Part shown: positions 49,388-58,245 of the stretch, piece after piece
Position numbering within the stretch: the stretch's first letter is position 1
Layout of the letters: every line of letters begins with the position of its first letter
The notes under the pieces: generated by a model
What the model was told of the DNA's origin: nothing
Databases searched by the model: none
Seen by the model: the letters and a program-made list of their open reading frames with translations, nothing else
Made by a program: the position numbers and the translations under genes
Assembly: GCF_018131185.1 (NCBI RefSeq)
Contig: NZ_JAFCJE010000002.1
Coordinates: 682,001-746,000, forward strand
DNA from: Bradyrhizobium diazoefficiens
Lineage (GTDB): Bacteria > Pseudomonadota > Alphaproteobacteria > Rhizobiales > Xanthobacteraceae
Direction: 5' to 3'
Length of the DNA stretch: 64,000 bases

Positions 49388-50914
49388 TCAGGGCGCCAGC
49401 GTGTTCTTGTAGATCCGGCCGTTCTTCATGATCACCACAAAATTCTTCGCGGGATCCTCGATGATCTTGATGGTGTCGAGCGGATTGCCGTCGATCAGCA
49501 GGAGATCGGCGAGCGCGCCCTCCTCCACCACGCCGAGCCGGCCCGGGTAGGGATTTCGCGCGCCCGACAGGCTCAGCAGCTCCGCATTGGCCGACGTTGC
49601 CATGGCCAACGCTTCGGCCGGCGTGTACCAGCGCGTCAAAGCGGCAAGCATCGCACCCTGATTGTCCGCCAGCGTCTTCGAGAACAGGACGTCGGTTCCG
49701 AACGCGGTCTTGATGCCGTACTTTTTCGCCAAGGCATAGACGCGGTCGGTGCCGGTAACCACCTGCCGCATCTTGTCCTGTTCGGCGGGGCCGAGCGCCG
49801 CCGCAGCGGAGAGATCGAGAAACGGCTGCGTGCTCAGCCAGATCCCTTTCTCGGCCATCAGCCGCGCGCTCGCCTCGTCCATGAGATGACCGTGCTCGAC
49901 GCATCTGACGCCGGCTGCGATCGAGCGCTGGATCGCAACCGGCGTGTAGGCGTGGGTCGCGACATAAGTGCCCCAATTGTCGGCAGCTTCGACGGCGGAG
50001 CGCAGCTCGGGCTCGGTGAAGGTGGAGACATCGAGCGGACTGAACGGCGAAGCGACGCCGCCGCCCGCCGTCAGCTTGACCTGCGAAGCCCCCTGCATGA
50101 GCTGCTCGCGCGCGCGCACCCGGACCTCGTCGGGACTGTCGGCGACCATGCTGCCGCCGATCTGCTCCATGCGGCTGAGCATCCCGCCGATCGTGCGCGG
50201 CAGGTCGGAGAGCTGGCGGAAGTCGCCATGACCGCTGGTGACGGTGATGATCGCGCCGGATGGATAGATGCGGGGACCGGCGACGAGATCCTCGTCGATG
50301 GCCTGCTTGAGGCCGAAGCTCGGCCCACCCATGTCGCGCACGGTGGTGAAGCCGCGCATCAACGTCGCGGTCGCTTCGCTGGCCGCGAGCAGATTGTTGT
50401 AACCGATATCCCCCGCAAGCGCGGCCATCGGGCTGGGCCGCACCAGCATCGCATGCCAATGCGCATCGATCAGGCCCGGCATCAGCACGCGGCCGCCGCC
50501 GTCGATCATTTGAGCGGAGGCGGTGATGTCGCCGGTCGAGATCTTTTCGATGATCTTGTTCCGGACCAGGACGTTGGACGGCGCGGAGAGCGAGCCACCC
50601 TTGCCATCGAAGATCCGGACGTTGCGGAACAGGACGGCGGAGTCCTGCTGTGCCGAGGACGGTGACGGCACGCCCAGGATCACGCAGGCAAGGCCAAGCA
50701 CTGTCACGGCCCGCAAGAGCGCGCGTTGCGCCACGCGGTGCAAGGAGCAGCTCGCTCCAAGCGCGGCGGGCGCGTAACGGACCTGCGAGTTGTTTTCGCC
50801 GCGCTGTGACTGGAAGCGTCGCTGCGCCTCATTGACCCCCACGGTTTCCGGGCCGGGTCGACGGCCGGTCGCGACGCGGGCCGTCTCTTGTTCGCCAGCT
50901 AGAGCACGCGCCAT
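49388..50914 (-). CDS. Exported metal-dependent amidohydrolase
   Basis: The amidohydrolase-fold enzyme of about 508 residues has the metal site elements LIDAHWHA, VKLTAGGGV, VATHAY, VEHGHLMDE and the Asp of FGTDVLFS, as in the imidazolonepropionase or Xaa-Pro dipeptidase-like branch. A signal peptide (VTVLGLACVILGVPSPSSA) occurs about 80 residues from ATG 50914. An alternative TTG at 50743 would give a more normal signal peptide near the N-terminus. GGAG precedes 50914. The substrate is not known. Confidence 0.88.
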   Translation of the reverse strand: MARALAGEQETARVATGRRPGPETVGVNEAQRRFQSQRGENNSQVRYAPAALGASCSLHRVAQRALLRAVTVLGLACVILGVPSPSSAQQDSAVLFRNVRIFDGKGGSLSAPSNVLVRNKIIEKISTGDITASAQMIDGGGRVLMPGLIDAHWHAMLVRPSPMAALAGDIGYNNLLAASEATATLMRGFTTVRDMGGPSFGLKQAIDEDLVAGPRIYPSGAIITVTSGHGDFRQLSDLPRTIGGMLSRMEQIGGSMVADSPDEVRVRAREQLMQGASQVKLTAGGGVASPFSPLDVSTFTEPELRSAVEAADNWGTYVATHAYTPVAIQRSIAAGVRCVEHGHLMDEASARLMAEKGIWLSTQPFLDLSAAAALGPAEQDKMRQVVTGTDRVYALAKKYGIKTAFGTDVLFSKTLADNQGAMLAALTRWYTPAEALAMATSANAELLSLSGARNPYPGRLGVVEEGALADLLLIDGNPLDTIKIIEDPAKNFVVIMKNGRIYKNTLAP

Positions 50915-51273
50915 GGCACCACTCCGCAGAACGGATTCAACTGATGTCGGCTCCGTTCTAGAACTCGACGCTCTGGGGCGAGTTGATTCCGCAAACTCGA
51001 GAAAGTCAATTTGCAACCTCAAGGAGATTTTGCAATTCTGCCATACACTCCATGAGAGATGCAGCGGGTGCGCAATGCAGCAGGGAATTTTCGGCAGATG
51101 CGTAAGTCTCACTGTCGCGCATGAATCGAACTCGATTCAAAATTGGACAACGATGGAGACGATATCAACGCCAGATTGCAATGCGTGTGCGCTGGAGTAC
51201 GATCGTGCAGGAGCTGGAAGGATCATGGGGCGGAGGAGAGAAGAACAGCTCCATATAAGGAATGAGGCGTAAC
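50915..51273. other. Divergent intergenic region, AT-rich in part
   Basis: The stretch between the amidohydrolase and the small membrane gene contains no convincing gene. It holds the candidate operator at 51122-51139 and is richer in AT than its surroundings. No terminator was found. Confidence 0.5.
51122..51139. promoter_or_regulatory. 18-bp inverted repeat TGAATCGA-AC-TCGATTCA
   Basis: Two 8-base arms separated by two bases form a perfect dyad in the gap between the amidohydrolase gene and the small membrane protein gene. It includes two GANTC motifs (GAATC and GATTC). The likely role is an operator, but the regulator is not known. Confidence 0.45.
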
Positions 51274-51483
51274 ATGGTGGCACAAGCAAGTGACGGACAT
51301 GTCTTCCTGATCAAGAAGCTCGGCGGGCTCTTCGCAATCATCTTGGGATGCCTGCTGACCGCCGTCGGCGTGACCTTCGAATCCGGCGGCACGACCTTCT
51401 TTGGTGTTCTCTTCCTGGTGCTTGGCGTCGGTTTACTGGTGCTGAAGATCTTCAGACGAAACGAAGGATCTTCGTCGCCATAA
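51274..51483 (+). CDS. Small membrane protein, unknown function
   Basis: The 69-residue product has two hydrophobic segments, the first around GGLFAIILGCLLTAVGV and the second around FGVLFLVLGVGLLVL, and a short basic C-terminus. I do not recognise a named family. ATG 51274 has GAGG upstream. An ATG at 51262 is in frame but too close to a purine-rich stretch. It is convergent with the GntR gene, 18 bases apart. Confidence 0.7.
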   Translation: MVAQASDGHVFLIKKLGGLFAIILGCLLTAVGVTFESGGTTFFGVLFLVLGVGLLVLKIFRRNEGSSSP

Positions 51484-51501
51484 GCCGCCAATGCGGCTCG
51501 C

Positions 51502-52209
51502 TCACGCCCCCAGCACGTCGGCGAGCCGCAGCTCGTCGGCGACCGGATCCTTCAGGAACAGCTCGGCCTCGATCTCGTCCAGATGCGACAGCATCTGCGC
51601 GCGCGCGGTCTCTCTGTCGCGTTTGCGGATGGCGGCGACGATACCGGCGTGGTGGTCGGTGCCGCAGGCCGGCGTGTCGTGACGACGGTAGAGCAGGATG
51701 ATCAGCGAGGAACGCGCGATCAGCTCCTTCAGGAATCCGAGATAGATGCTGTGGCCGCTCATCTCGGCAATGAGCCTGTGAAACTCGCCGGAGAGCCGAA
51801 CCGAGGCGCGCGCGTCGCCGCGCAGCTCGGCCTCGCGCTCCTCGGCAAGATGCGCCTGGAGGCGATCGAGCCAGGCTGGCGAGACCGCTTCACAGGCATG
51901 GTCGACGATGGCGGGCTCGATCAGGCGCCGCGCCTCGAACACCTCGCGGGCGTCCGCAGGCGTGGGGCGAGCGACGAAAGCCCCACGGTTCTTCTCGATG
52001 TTGACGATGCCCTCATGCGCGAGTTGCTGGAGCGCAGCGCGAACCAGCGTGCGGCTCGCGCCGTAGATCTCGCCGATCTCATCCTCGCCGAGCTTCGTGC
52101 CCGGCAGGAGGCGATGCTCGAGGATCGCCGCGGTCACACCCTCCCGGATGCGGCTGACGCGATCGCTCGCGTCTGGCGCGTCGGATTTGGGGCGGGGCTT
52201 GGCGGCCAT
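51502..52209 (-). CDS. GntR-family (FCD) transcriptional regulator
   Basis: The 235-residue protein has a winged-helix N-terminus (LGEDEIGEIYGASRTLVRAA) and a helical FCD ligand-binding domain with His residues in FHRLIAEMSG and HHAGIVAAI that would bind a metal and an organic acid effector. It lies divergent from a PotABCD-like ABC transporter and racemase operon, which it very probably controls. Two inverted half sites lie in between. Confidence 0.93.
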   Translation of the reverse strand: MAAKPRPKSDAPDASDRVSRIREGVTAAILEHRLLPGTKLGEDEIGEIYGASRTLVRAALQQLAHEGIVNIEKNRGAFVARPTPADAREVFEARRLIEPAIVDHACEAVSPAWLDRLQAHLAEEREAELRGDARASVRLSGEFHRLIAEMSGHSIYLGFLKELIARSSLIILLYRRHDTPACGTDHHAGIVAAIRKRDRETARAQMLSHLDEIEAELFLKDPVADELRLADVLGA

Positions 52210-52269
52210 GAGTTCGACGGTTGGGTCTGGAGGCGCGATCGACGTTCGCTTTTGAATTTAGTCGACGAG

Positions 52270-52301
52270 TTGTATCCAATCACAGGCGAAACTTTATACA
52301 A
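52270..52301. promoter_or_regulatory. Paired TTGTAT / ATACAA half-sites, candidate GntR operator
   Basis: TTGTAT at 52270-52275 and ATACAA at 52296-52301 are inverted with a 20-base spacer in the 263-base divergent region between the GntR gene and the ABC transporter. GntR/FCD proteins typically bind TTGTATACAA-like sites, so two half sites would fit a dimer bound at each or bridging them. The exact role is inferred. Confidence 0.5.
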
Positions 52302-52472
52302 TCGTCGCCCGTTTTGTGTGCATTTGACCACGAACGGGACGGGCCGAACGGAGGCGCCGGATTTGGCCTAACGATCTGACTCCGCTGCACAGTTTCGGAA
52401 TTTGGCCCGCAAACAGGTGATTGGCACGGACCTTGCGGAGAGAGCGACAGCATCGCCCTCCCTGGACACGCC

Positions 52473-53459
52473 ATGGCCACTCCCGCCGCTCTCGAACTGG
52501 TCGCCGTCACCAAGCGCTATGACACGACGCTGGCGGTCGACACCGTCAATTTGAAGATCCCGGCCGGCACCTATTGCTGTCTCCTCGGTCCGTCCGGCTG
52601 CGGCAAGACGTCGACCCTGCGGATGATCGCCGGCCACGAGGCGGTCAGCGAGGGCGACATCATCCTGGGCAGCCAGAACGTCACCGACCTGCCGCCGGCC
52701 GAGCGCGGCACGGCCATGATGTTCCAGTCCTACGCGCTGTTTCCGCATCTGAGCGTGATAGACAACGTCGCCTTCGCCTTGAAGATGCGCGGCATCGACA
52801 AGTCGACGCGCCACAAGCGCGCCGGCGAGTTGCTCGAGCTGGTGGCGATGAGCCCCTATGCGGGCCGACTGCCGGCGCAGCTCTCCGGCGGCCAGCAGCA
52901 GCGCGTCGCCCTCGCCCGCGCGCTGATCACCGAGCCGCAGATTCTGCTGCTCGACGAGCCGCTCTCCGCGCTCGATCCGTTCCTGCGGGTGAAGATGCGC
53001 GGCGAGCTGAAGCGGCTTCAGCGCGAGCTCGGCATCAGCTTCATCCAGGTCACCCACGGGCAGGAAGAGGCAATGGCGCTCGCCGACCACATCGTGGTGA
53101 TGAACCACGGCCGGATCGAGCAGCAGGGTACGGCCCGCGACATTTTCCACCATCCCCGCACCGAATTCGTGGCGCGCTTCATCGGCGGCCACAACGTGCT
53201 CAGCGAAGCCGGCAAACTGATCGCCGTGCGTGCCGACCAGCTCTGCATCGTGCCATTCGCCGAAGGCGCGTTCGGCGCGCCGGCGCTGCTGACCCAGACC
53301 GAGTATCAGGGCTCCTACATCGCCATCTCGCTCACGCTCGACGACGGCACCGCCCTGTTCTCCCACCTTCCCGAGGCCGCCTTCGACGTTCACCCGTTCC
53401 GTCCGGGCGATCGCGTGCTGGCCACCTGGGATCCCGCCAAGGCGCAACGTCTGCAATAG
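52473..53459 (+). CDS. ABC transporter ATP-binding protein (PotA-like)
   Basis: The 328-residue protein is the ATPase of a spermidine/putrescine-type importer, with Walker A GPSGCGKTS, signature LSGGQQQRVALARAL, Walker B LLLDEPLSALD and H-loop VTHGQEEAM, followed by a TOBE-like regulatory region. It starts the operon that also encodes the binding protein, two permeases and a racemase. The start is ATG 52473. The cargo is not clear from this gene alone. Confidence 0.95.
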   Translation: MATPAALELVAVTKRYDTTLAVDTVNLKIPAGTYCCLLGPSGCGKTSTLRMIAGHEAVSEGDIILGSQNVTDLPPAERGTAMMFQSYALFPHLSVIDNVAFALKMRGIDKSTRHKRAGELLELVAMSPYAGRLPAQLSGGQQQRVALARALITEPQILLLDEPLSALDPFLRVKMRGELKRLQRELGISFIQVTHGQEEAMALADHIVVMNHGRIEQQGTARDIFHHPRTEFVARFIGGHNVLSEAGKLIAVRADQLCIVPFAEGAFGAPALLTQTEYQGSYIAISLTLDDGTALFSHLPEAAFDVHPFRPGDRVLATWDPAKAQRLQ

Positions 53460-53501
53460 CGCCGATCGATCACTGGAATGCGCAACAGAGGAGTGAGCGA
53501 A

Positions 53502-54791
53502 ATGACCGAGACGACCAGGAAGACCGGCGTCAGCCGCCGCACGCTATTGAAGGGCACCGCAGGTCTCGCCGGACTTGCCGCCGGCTCGGGCGCCATCACC
53601 GGCTTTCCCTATGTGAAGTCGGCCGATGCCAAGGTGCTGCGCTATCTCGGCACCGCCGTGAACGAGGGCGACGACATCGCCAAGCAGTGCATGAAGGACA
53701 CCGGCATCAAGATCGAATACATCACCGCGACGACCGACGACGTCACCAAGCGCGTGATGACCCAGCCGAACTCCTTCGACGTGCTGGACACCGAATATTT
53801 CTCGCTGAAGAAGATCGTGCCGTCGGGCAACATCCTTGCGCTCGATGCCAGGAAGATCAAGCAGTTCGACAACATCACGCCCGTCTTCACCAAGGGCGAG
53901 ACGCCCGGCGGCAAGAAGATCGGCGGCCAGGGCACCGCGCCCTGGAAGGTGCTCTATCTCGAAGGCAAGGACTCCAAGAAGTTCGCGACCTCGGCGACCG
54001 AATTCGTCACGCTGATCCCGACCGTCTACAACGCCGATACGCTCGGCATCCGCCCCGACATCATCAAGCGGCCGATCAGCTCGTGGTCCGAGCTGCTCAA
54101 CCCCGAGTTCAAGGGCAAGGCCTCGATCCTCAACATCCCCTCAATCGGCATCATGGACGCCGCGATGGTCGTGGAAGCCTCCGGCAAGTACAAATATGCC
54201 GACAAGGGCAACATGACCAAGGAAGAGATCGATCTCACCATGAAGGTCATGACGGAGGCCAAGAAGGCCGGCCAGTTCCGCGCGTTCTGGAAGGACTTCA
54301 ACGAGAGCGTCAACCTGATGGCCTCGGGCGAGACCGTGATCCAGTCGATGTGGTCGCCGGCAGTGACGAAGGTGCGCTCGATGGGGATCGCCTGCACCTT
54401 CCAGCCGCTGAAGGAAGGCTATCGCTCCTGGGCCTCCGGCTTCTGCGTCTCCAAGGGCGTGTCGGGTGCGAAGCTCGAATGGGCCTATGAATTCGTCAAC
54501 TGGTTTCTGTCCGGCTATGCCGGCGCCTATCTCAACCGCCAGGGCTATTACTCCGCCGTGCTCTCGACCGCGAAGGCGCACATGGAGCCCTACGAATGGG
54601 CCTATTGGATGGAAGGCAAGCCGGCCGAGAAGGACATCAAGGCGCCCGACGGCTCGCTGCTCGAGAAGGCCGGCGCGGTGCGCGACGGCGGCTCCTACGA
54701 GGACCGCATGGGCGGCGTCGCCTGCTGGAACGCGGTGATGGACGAAAACGACTACATGGTCCGCAAGTGGAACGAGTTCATCGCGGCGTAA
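53502..54791 (+). CDS. Extracellular solute-binding protein (PotD-like), Tat-exported
   Basis: This 429-residue periplasmic binding protein has a twin-arginine signal (SRRTLLKGTAGLAGL) and the two-lobe fold with YLGTAVNEGDDIAKQ and a hinge segment. It belongs with the polyamine-binding PotD/F branch. ATG 53502 with GAGGAG upstream is preferred over 53478. Its gene follows the ATPase gene by 42 bases. The ligand could be a hydantoin, ureide or polyamine. Confidence 0.93.
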   Translation: MTETTRKTGVSRRTLLKGTAGLAGLAAGSGAITGFPYVKSADAKVLRYLGTAVNEGDDIAKQCMKDTGIKIEYITATTDDVTKRVMTQPNSFDVLDTEYFSLKKIVPSGNILALDARKIKQFDNITPVFTKGETPGGKKIGGQGTAPWKVLYLEGKDSKKFATSATEFVTLIPTVYNADTLGIRPDIIKRPISSWSELLNPEFKGKASILNIPSIGIMDAAMVVEASGKYKYADKGNMTKEEIDLTMKVMTEAKKAGQFRAFWKDFNESVNLMASGETVIQSMWSPAVTKVRSMGIACTFQPLKEGYRSWASGFCVSKGVSGAKLEWAYEFVNWFLSGYAGAYLNRQGYYSAVLSTAKAHMEPYEWAYWMEGKPAEKDIKAPDGSLLEKAGAVRDGGSYEDRMGGVACWNAVMDENDYMVRKWNEFIAA

Positions 54792-54796
54792 CCGAC

Positions 54797-55750
54797 ATGT
54801 CGGAAGAAGTCCTGCAACAGGCGTCCCCGGGTTTGATCCCGGGGTCGGGCACGGCGCGCGCCGCAAAACCGACGCGCCTGTCGCCGTCCTTCATCTCCTG
54901 GCTCCAGGCCGGGCCGATGATGCTGGTGTTTCTTGCCTTCTTCCTCATTCCGCTGGTGTTCGTGGTCATCGTCTCGTTCTGGGACTACAACGAATACCAG
55001 TTGCTGCCGGCCTTCTCCGGCCGCGGCTACACCGACACGTTCGAGGGCTGCATCGCGCAGCTCCCCGAGCTCTGCACCATCGGCAAGACCTATCTGAAGA
55101 CGCTAAAGCTCTGCTTCATGGTCTGGGCCATCACGCTCTTCATCGGCTTCTGGGTCGCCTATTTCCTCGCCTTCCACGTCAAGTCCAAGACCTGGCAAAT
55201 GGGCTTGTCGCTGCTCTGCACGATCCCGTTCTGGACCTCCAACGTCATCCGCATGATCGCGTGGATCCCGCTGCTCGGGCGCAATGGGCTGGTGAATTCC
55301 GGCCTCGTCAAGACAGGGCTGATCAACCATCCGATCGAATGGCTGCTATTCTCCGAATTCTCCGTTGTTCTGGCACTGGTGCACCTCTTCACCTTCTTCA
55401 TGGTGGTGCCGATCTTCAATTCGATGGTGCGCATCGACAAATCGCTGATCGAGGCCGCCTATGACGCGGGTGCCACCGGCTTCCAGACCCTGGTCAACGT
55501 CATCATACCGCTTTCCAAGCCGGGCATCGTCATCGGCTCGATCTTCGTCATCACCATCGTGATGGGCGACTTCATCACTATCGGCGTGATGGGCGGCCAG
55601 CAGATCGCCGCCGCCGGCAAGATCATCGAGACGCGCGTGAACGCATTGCAGTTCCCGGCGGCGGCAGCCAACGCCGTGATCCTGCTCGCCATCACCTTCC
55701 TCATCATCTCCATGATGTCGCGCATCGTCGACATCAAGAAGGAGCTGTAG
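54797..55750 (+). CDS. ABC transporter permease (PotB-like)
   Basis: This 317-residue inner-membrane permease has about six helices and the EAA loop motif (EAAYDAGATGFQTLVNVI) that contacts the ATPase. It follows the binding protein gene closely, with the start at ATG 54797. It forms the heterodimeric channel with the next gene product. Confidence 0.94.
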   Translation: MSEEVLQQASPGLIPGSGTARAAKPTRLSPSFISWLQAGPMMLVFLAFFLIPLVFVVIVSFWDYNEYQLLPAFSGRGYTDTFEGCIAQLPELCTIGKTYLKTLKLCFMVWAITLFIGFWVAYFLAFHVKSKTWQMGLSLLCTIPFWTSNVIRMIAWIPLLGRNGLVNSGLVKTGLINHPIEWLLFSEFSVVLALVHLFTFFMVVPIFNSMVRIDKSLIEAAYDAGATGFQTLVNVIIPLSKPGIVIGSIFVITIVMGDFITIGVMGGQQIAAAGKIIETRVNALQFPAAAANAVILLAITFLIISMMSRIVDIKKEL

Positions 55751-55753
55751 AGC

Positions 55754-56632
55754 ATGAAGGAAGGACGCCCGCGCTCGTTCTACGTGCTCGCGATCTTCTT
55801 CGCGGCCTATGTGCTGTTTCTCTACGGTCCGATGATCGCAATCTACGTGCTGTCGTTCCAGGGGCCGCAGGGCGGCCTCACCTTCCCGATGAACGGGGTG
55901 TCGACCTTCTGGATCGCAAAACTGTTCCAGGGCACCGGCATCGTCGATCTCGGCGCGGCCTTCCGCCGCTCGCTGCTGCTCGGCATCATCGTGATGATTG
56001 TCACCGTCGTGCTGTCGGTTGCCGCCGGCATGGCGTTCCGCCGCAAGTTCATGGCGCAGAGTATCCTGTTCTACTCGGCGATCGCGAGCCTGATCGTGCC
56101 TTCGATCATCACCTCGCTCGGGATCTCGCTCGAGTTCCGTATCATCGACGACCTGATCAAGGCGCATTGGAACGAGAATTTCGAGACCTCGATGGGCTTG
56201 CTCACCTCCGGGCTCGGCGCACACCTGACCTGGACGCTGCCGTTCGGCCTCCTCATCATGTTCGCGATCTTCAACCGCTTCGACCCGAGGCTCGAGGAAG
56301 CCGCGCGCGATCTCGGTGCGACGCCTTGGCAGACCTTCCGTCATGTCGTGCTGCCGATCATCCTGCCCTCGGTGATCGGCATCGGCCTGTTCGGCTTCAC
56401 GCTGTCCTGGGACGAGCTCGCCCGCTCCAGCCAGGCGATCGGAGCAGTGAACACTTTGCCGCTGGATCTGCAGGGCCTCACCACCACCGTCACGAACCCC
56501 GACATCTATGCGCTCGGCACCGTGATCTCGGCGGTCTCGTTCACGGTGATCACGCTTGCGCTCGGCACCATCCACATGCTCAACAAGCGGCAGGCGGCCA
56601 AGGGCTCGGACGCCGGCAAAGGGCTTGTCTGA
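55754..56632 (+). CDS. ABC transporter permease (PotC-like)
   Basis: This 292-residue permease has about six helices and the EAA motif (EAARDLGATPWQTFRHVV). It is three bases after the first permease gene, consistent with translational coupling. It is the second channel half of the importer. Confidence 0.94.
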   Translation: MKEGRPRSFYVLAIFFAAYVLFLYGPMIAIYVLSFQGPQGGLTFPMNGVSTFWIAKLFQGTGIVDLGAAFRRSLLLGIIVMIVTVVLSVAAGMAFRRKFMAQSILFYSAIASLIVPSIITSLGISLEFRIIDDLIKAHWNENFETSMGLLTSGLGAHLTWTLPFGLLIMFAIFNRFDPRLEEAARDLGATPWQTFRHVVLPIILPSVIGIGLFGFTLSWDELARSSQAIGAVNTLPLDLQGLTTTVTNPDIYALGTVISAVSFTVITLALGTIHMLNKRQAAKGSDAGKGLV

Positions 56633-56653
56633 CAAGGGCCTCGTCTGATCGAG

Positions 56654-57385
56654 ATGCGACTGCACATCGTCAATCCCAACACCACTGCGTCCATGACGGC
56701 GAAGATCGCCGCTGCGGCGCGCGCGATCGCGCTGGCGGACACGGTGATCGATGCGCGGCAGCCGACGATGGGTCCGGTCTCGATCGAGGGATTTTACGAC
56801 GAAGCCTTCGCCGTCCCCGGCATGCTCGGCTGTATCCGCGAGGCCGACCGCGACGGCGCGGAAGCCCACATCATCGCCTGCTTCGACGACACCGGCTTGG
56901 ATGCTGCGCGCGCGGTCGCGAAGGCGCCGGTGATCGGCATCGGCGAAGCCGGCTTCCATATGGCGAGCCTGGTCGCCGCCCGCTTTGCCGTGGTGACGAC
57001 GCTCGGTGTCTCCATCGTGCCGATCGAGCATAACCTGCGAAAATACGGCCTCGCCGAACGCTGCGCCCGCGTCCGCGCCGCCGAGGTCCCGGTGCTGGCG
57101 CTCGAGGAGCGCAACGCTGACGCTGTCGGCAAGATCTCGGCGGAGATCACGGCCGCGATCCGTGACGACCGCGCCGAAGCCATCGTGCTCGGCTGCGCCG
57201 GCATGGCCGATCTCGCCAGCGAGCTCGCCGCCACGCACGGCCTGCCAGTGATCGACGGGGTCACTTCCGCGGTGACGCTGGCGGAATCACTGGTGCGGCT
57301 GGGGCTGACGACCTCCCGGCTCGGGCCCTACGCCGCGCCGCGCTCGAAGAGCTATTCCGGGCCGTTTTCGCAATTTCAGCCCTGA
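56654..57385 (+). CDS. Asp/Glu/hydantoin racemase family protein
   Basis: The 243-residue protein belongs to the aspartate/glutamate/hydantoin racemase family. The two catalytic cysteines are visible in ACFDDTGLDAARA and VLGCAGMADLASE. The context (ABC importer plus GntR/FCD regulator) suggests that it acts on an imported hydantoin or allantoin-like compound, but the substrate is not certain. It is the last gene of the operon. Confidence 0.9.
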   Translation: MRLHIVNPNTTASMTAKIAAAARAIALADTVIDARQPTMGPVSIEGFYDEAFAVPGMLGCIREADRDGAEAHIIACFDDTGLDAARAVAKAPVIGIGEAGFHMASLVAARFAVVTTLGVSIVPIEHNLRKYGLAERCARVRAAEVPVLALEERNADAVGKISAEITAAIRDDRAEAIVLGCAGMADLASELAATHGLPVIDGVTSAVTLAESLVRLGLTTSRLGPYAAPRSKSYSGPFSQFQP

Positions 57386-57563
57386 ACCATGCGCCTGTCG
57401 GGGCATTCGGAGGCCGCAAAGCCCGCTGAACACTGGTTTTTTCGCCCTTAGCCTCTTTTTGGTCCCATTCCTTGCGGAAACGTAAGGCTTTCGGGACGCC
57501 CCGGCGGCCTCAGGGCTGCCGGTATTCGCCACTCACCAAGTTTCAATTTGGGTTTTGTCAGCG

Positions 57564-58058
57564 ATGATCGATCTCGCACAGGACACACCGTCCACGCCCC
57601 TTCTCCGTCTCGGCGCCCAGCCCATCGCGCTGACCGCCGCCGCGCTCCTGCTCCTGATCGCGGGGGTGACCTCGATCGCGATCTGGCGGGCTTACACCGG
57701 CGCAGCACCCGAGGCCGACCGGGTGGTGGCATCGCGGCAGCTGCAGGCGCGGACCGCCCAGGCGTCCGAGCAGCTCGTCGAGAAGACCAAGGGATTGGAG
57801 GCGACCCAGCAGGAATCGATCGACCAGCTCCAGGTGGTGCAGGACCAGCTCCAGACCATGAAGCGGCTGATGGCGGCGCAGCAGGCCGACACCAAGCGTC
57901 TGTCCGAGCAGGTCGCATCGCTGAACGAGTCGATCGACGGCCTGCGGCAATCGTTTGCCAGCGCGCGAGCGACCGAAGTTGAAGCGCCCGCGGTTACCCG
58001 CAGGAAACCGGCGCGGCACCGGGTCCACGCCAGCGCGCGCAAGCGCTCGCCCGGCTAA
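57564..58058 (+). CDS. Membrane protein with coiled-coil region, unknown function
   Basis: The 164-residue product has one hydrophobic segment near residues 25-45, a long coiled-coil region rich in Gln, Glu and Lys (QLVEKTKGLEATQQE, LQTMKRLMAAQQ), and a strongly basic Arg/Lys tail. I recognise it as a hypothetical protein type found in Bradyrhizobium but cannot name a function. The start is ATG 57564. A terminator lies about 120 bases downstream. Confidence 0.75.
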   Translation: MIDLAQDTPSTPLLRLGAQPIALTAAALLLLIAGVTSIAIWRAYTGAAPEADRVVASRQLQARTAQASEQLVEKTKGLEATQQESIDQLQVVQDQLQTMKRLMAAQQADTKRLSEQVASLNESIDGLRQSFASARATEVEAPAVTRRKPARHRVHASARKRSPG

Positions 58059-58179
58059 GCGTCCGCCACAGGCGAGTTTATTTTCGCCACTTGTGAACTG
58101 GATCACATTCGTCCGCATGATTCCGCGCAATGCTCGCCGTTACCGGATGGCGTGAGCCGATTTCAATGTCCGGGGCTGG

Positions 58180-58221
58180 CAAGGTCGTTGACGGTATATT
58201 GCGTCAACGGCCTTGTTTTTT
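58180..58221 (+). terminator. Rho-independent terminator downstream of the coiled-coil gene
   Basis: CAAGGTCGTTGACG at 58180-58193 pairs with CGTCAACGGCCTTG at 58202-58215 with one G-U pair and an 8-base loop, followed by TTTTTT. It is a strong intrinsic terminator for plus-strand transcripts. The distance of 120 bases from the preceding stop is long. Confidence 0.85.
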
Positions 58222-58245
58222 AGCGGTCCTGTCGATCTTCCCGTC

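Noticed and set aside
55346..57238. A 630-residue minus-strand open frame opposite the permease and racemase genes
   Set aside because: Its composition is dominated by Arg, Asp, His and Gly with no known fold. The plus strand encodes clear ABC permeases and a racemase.
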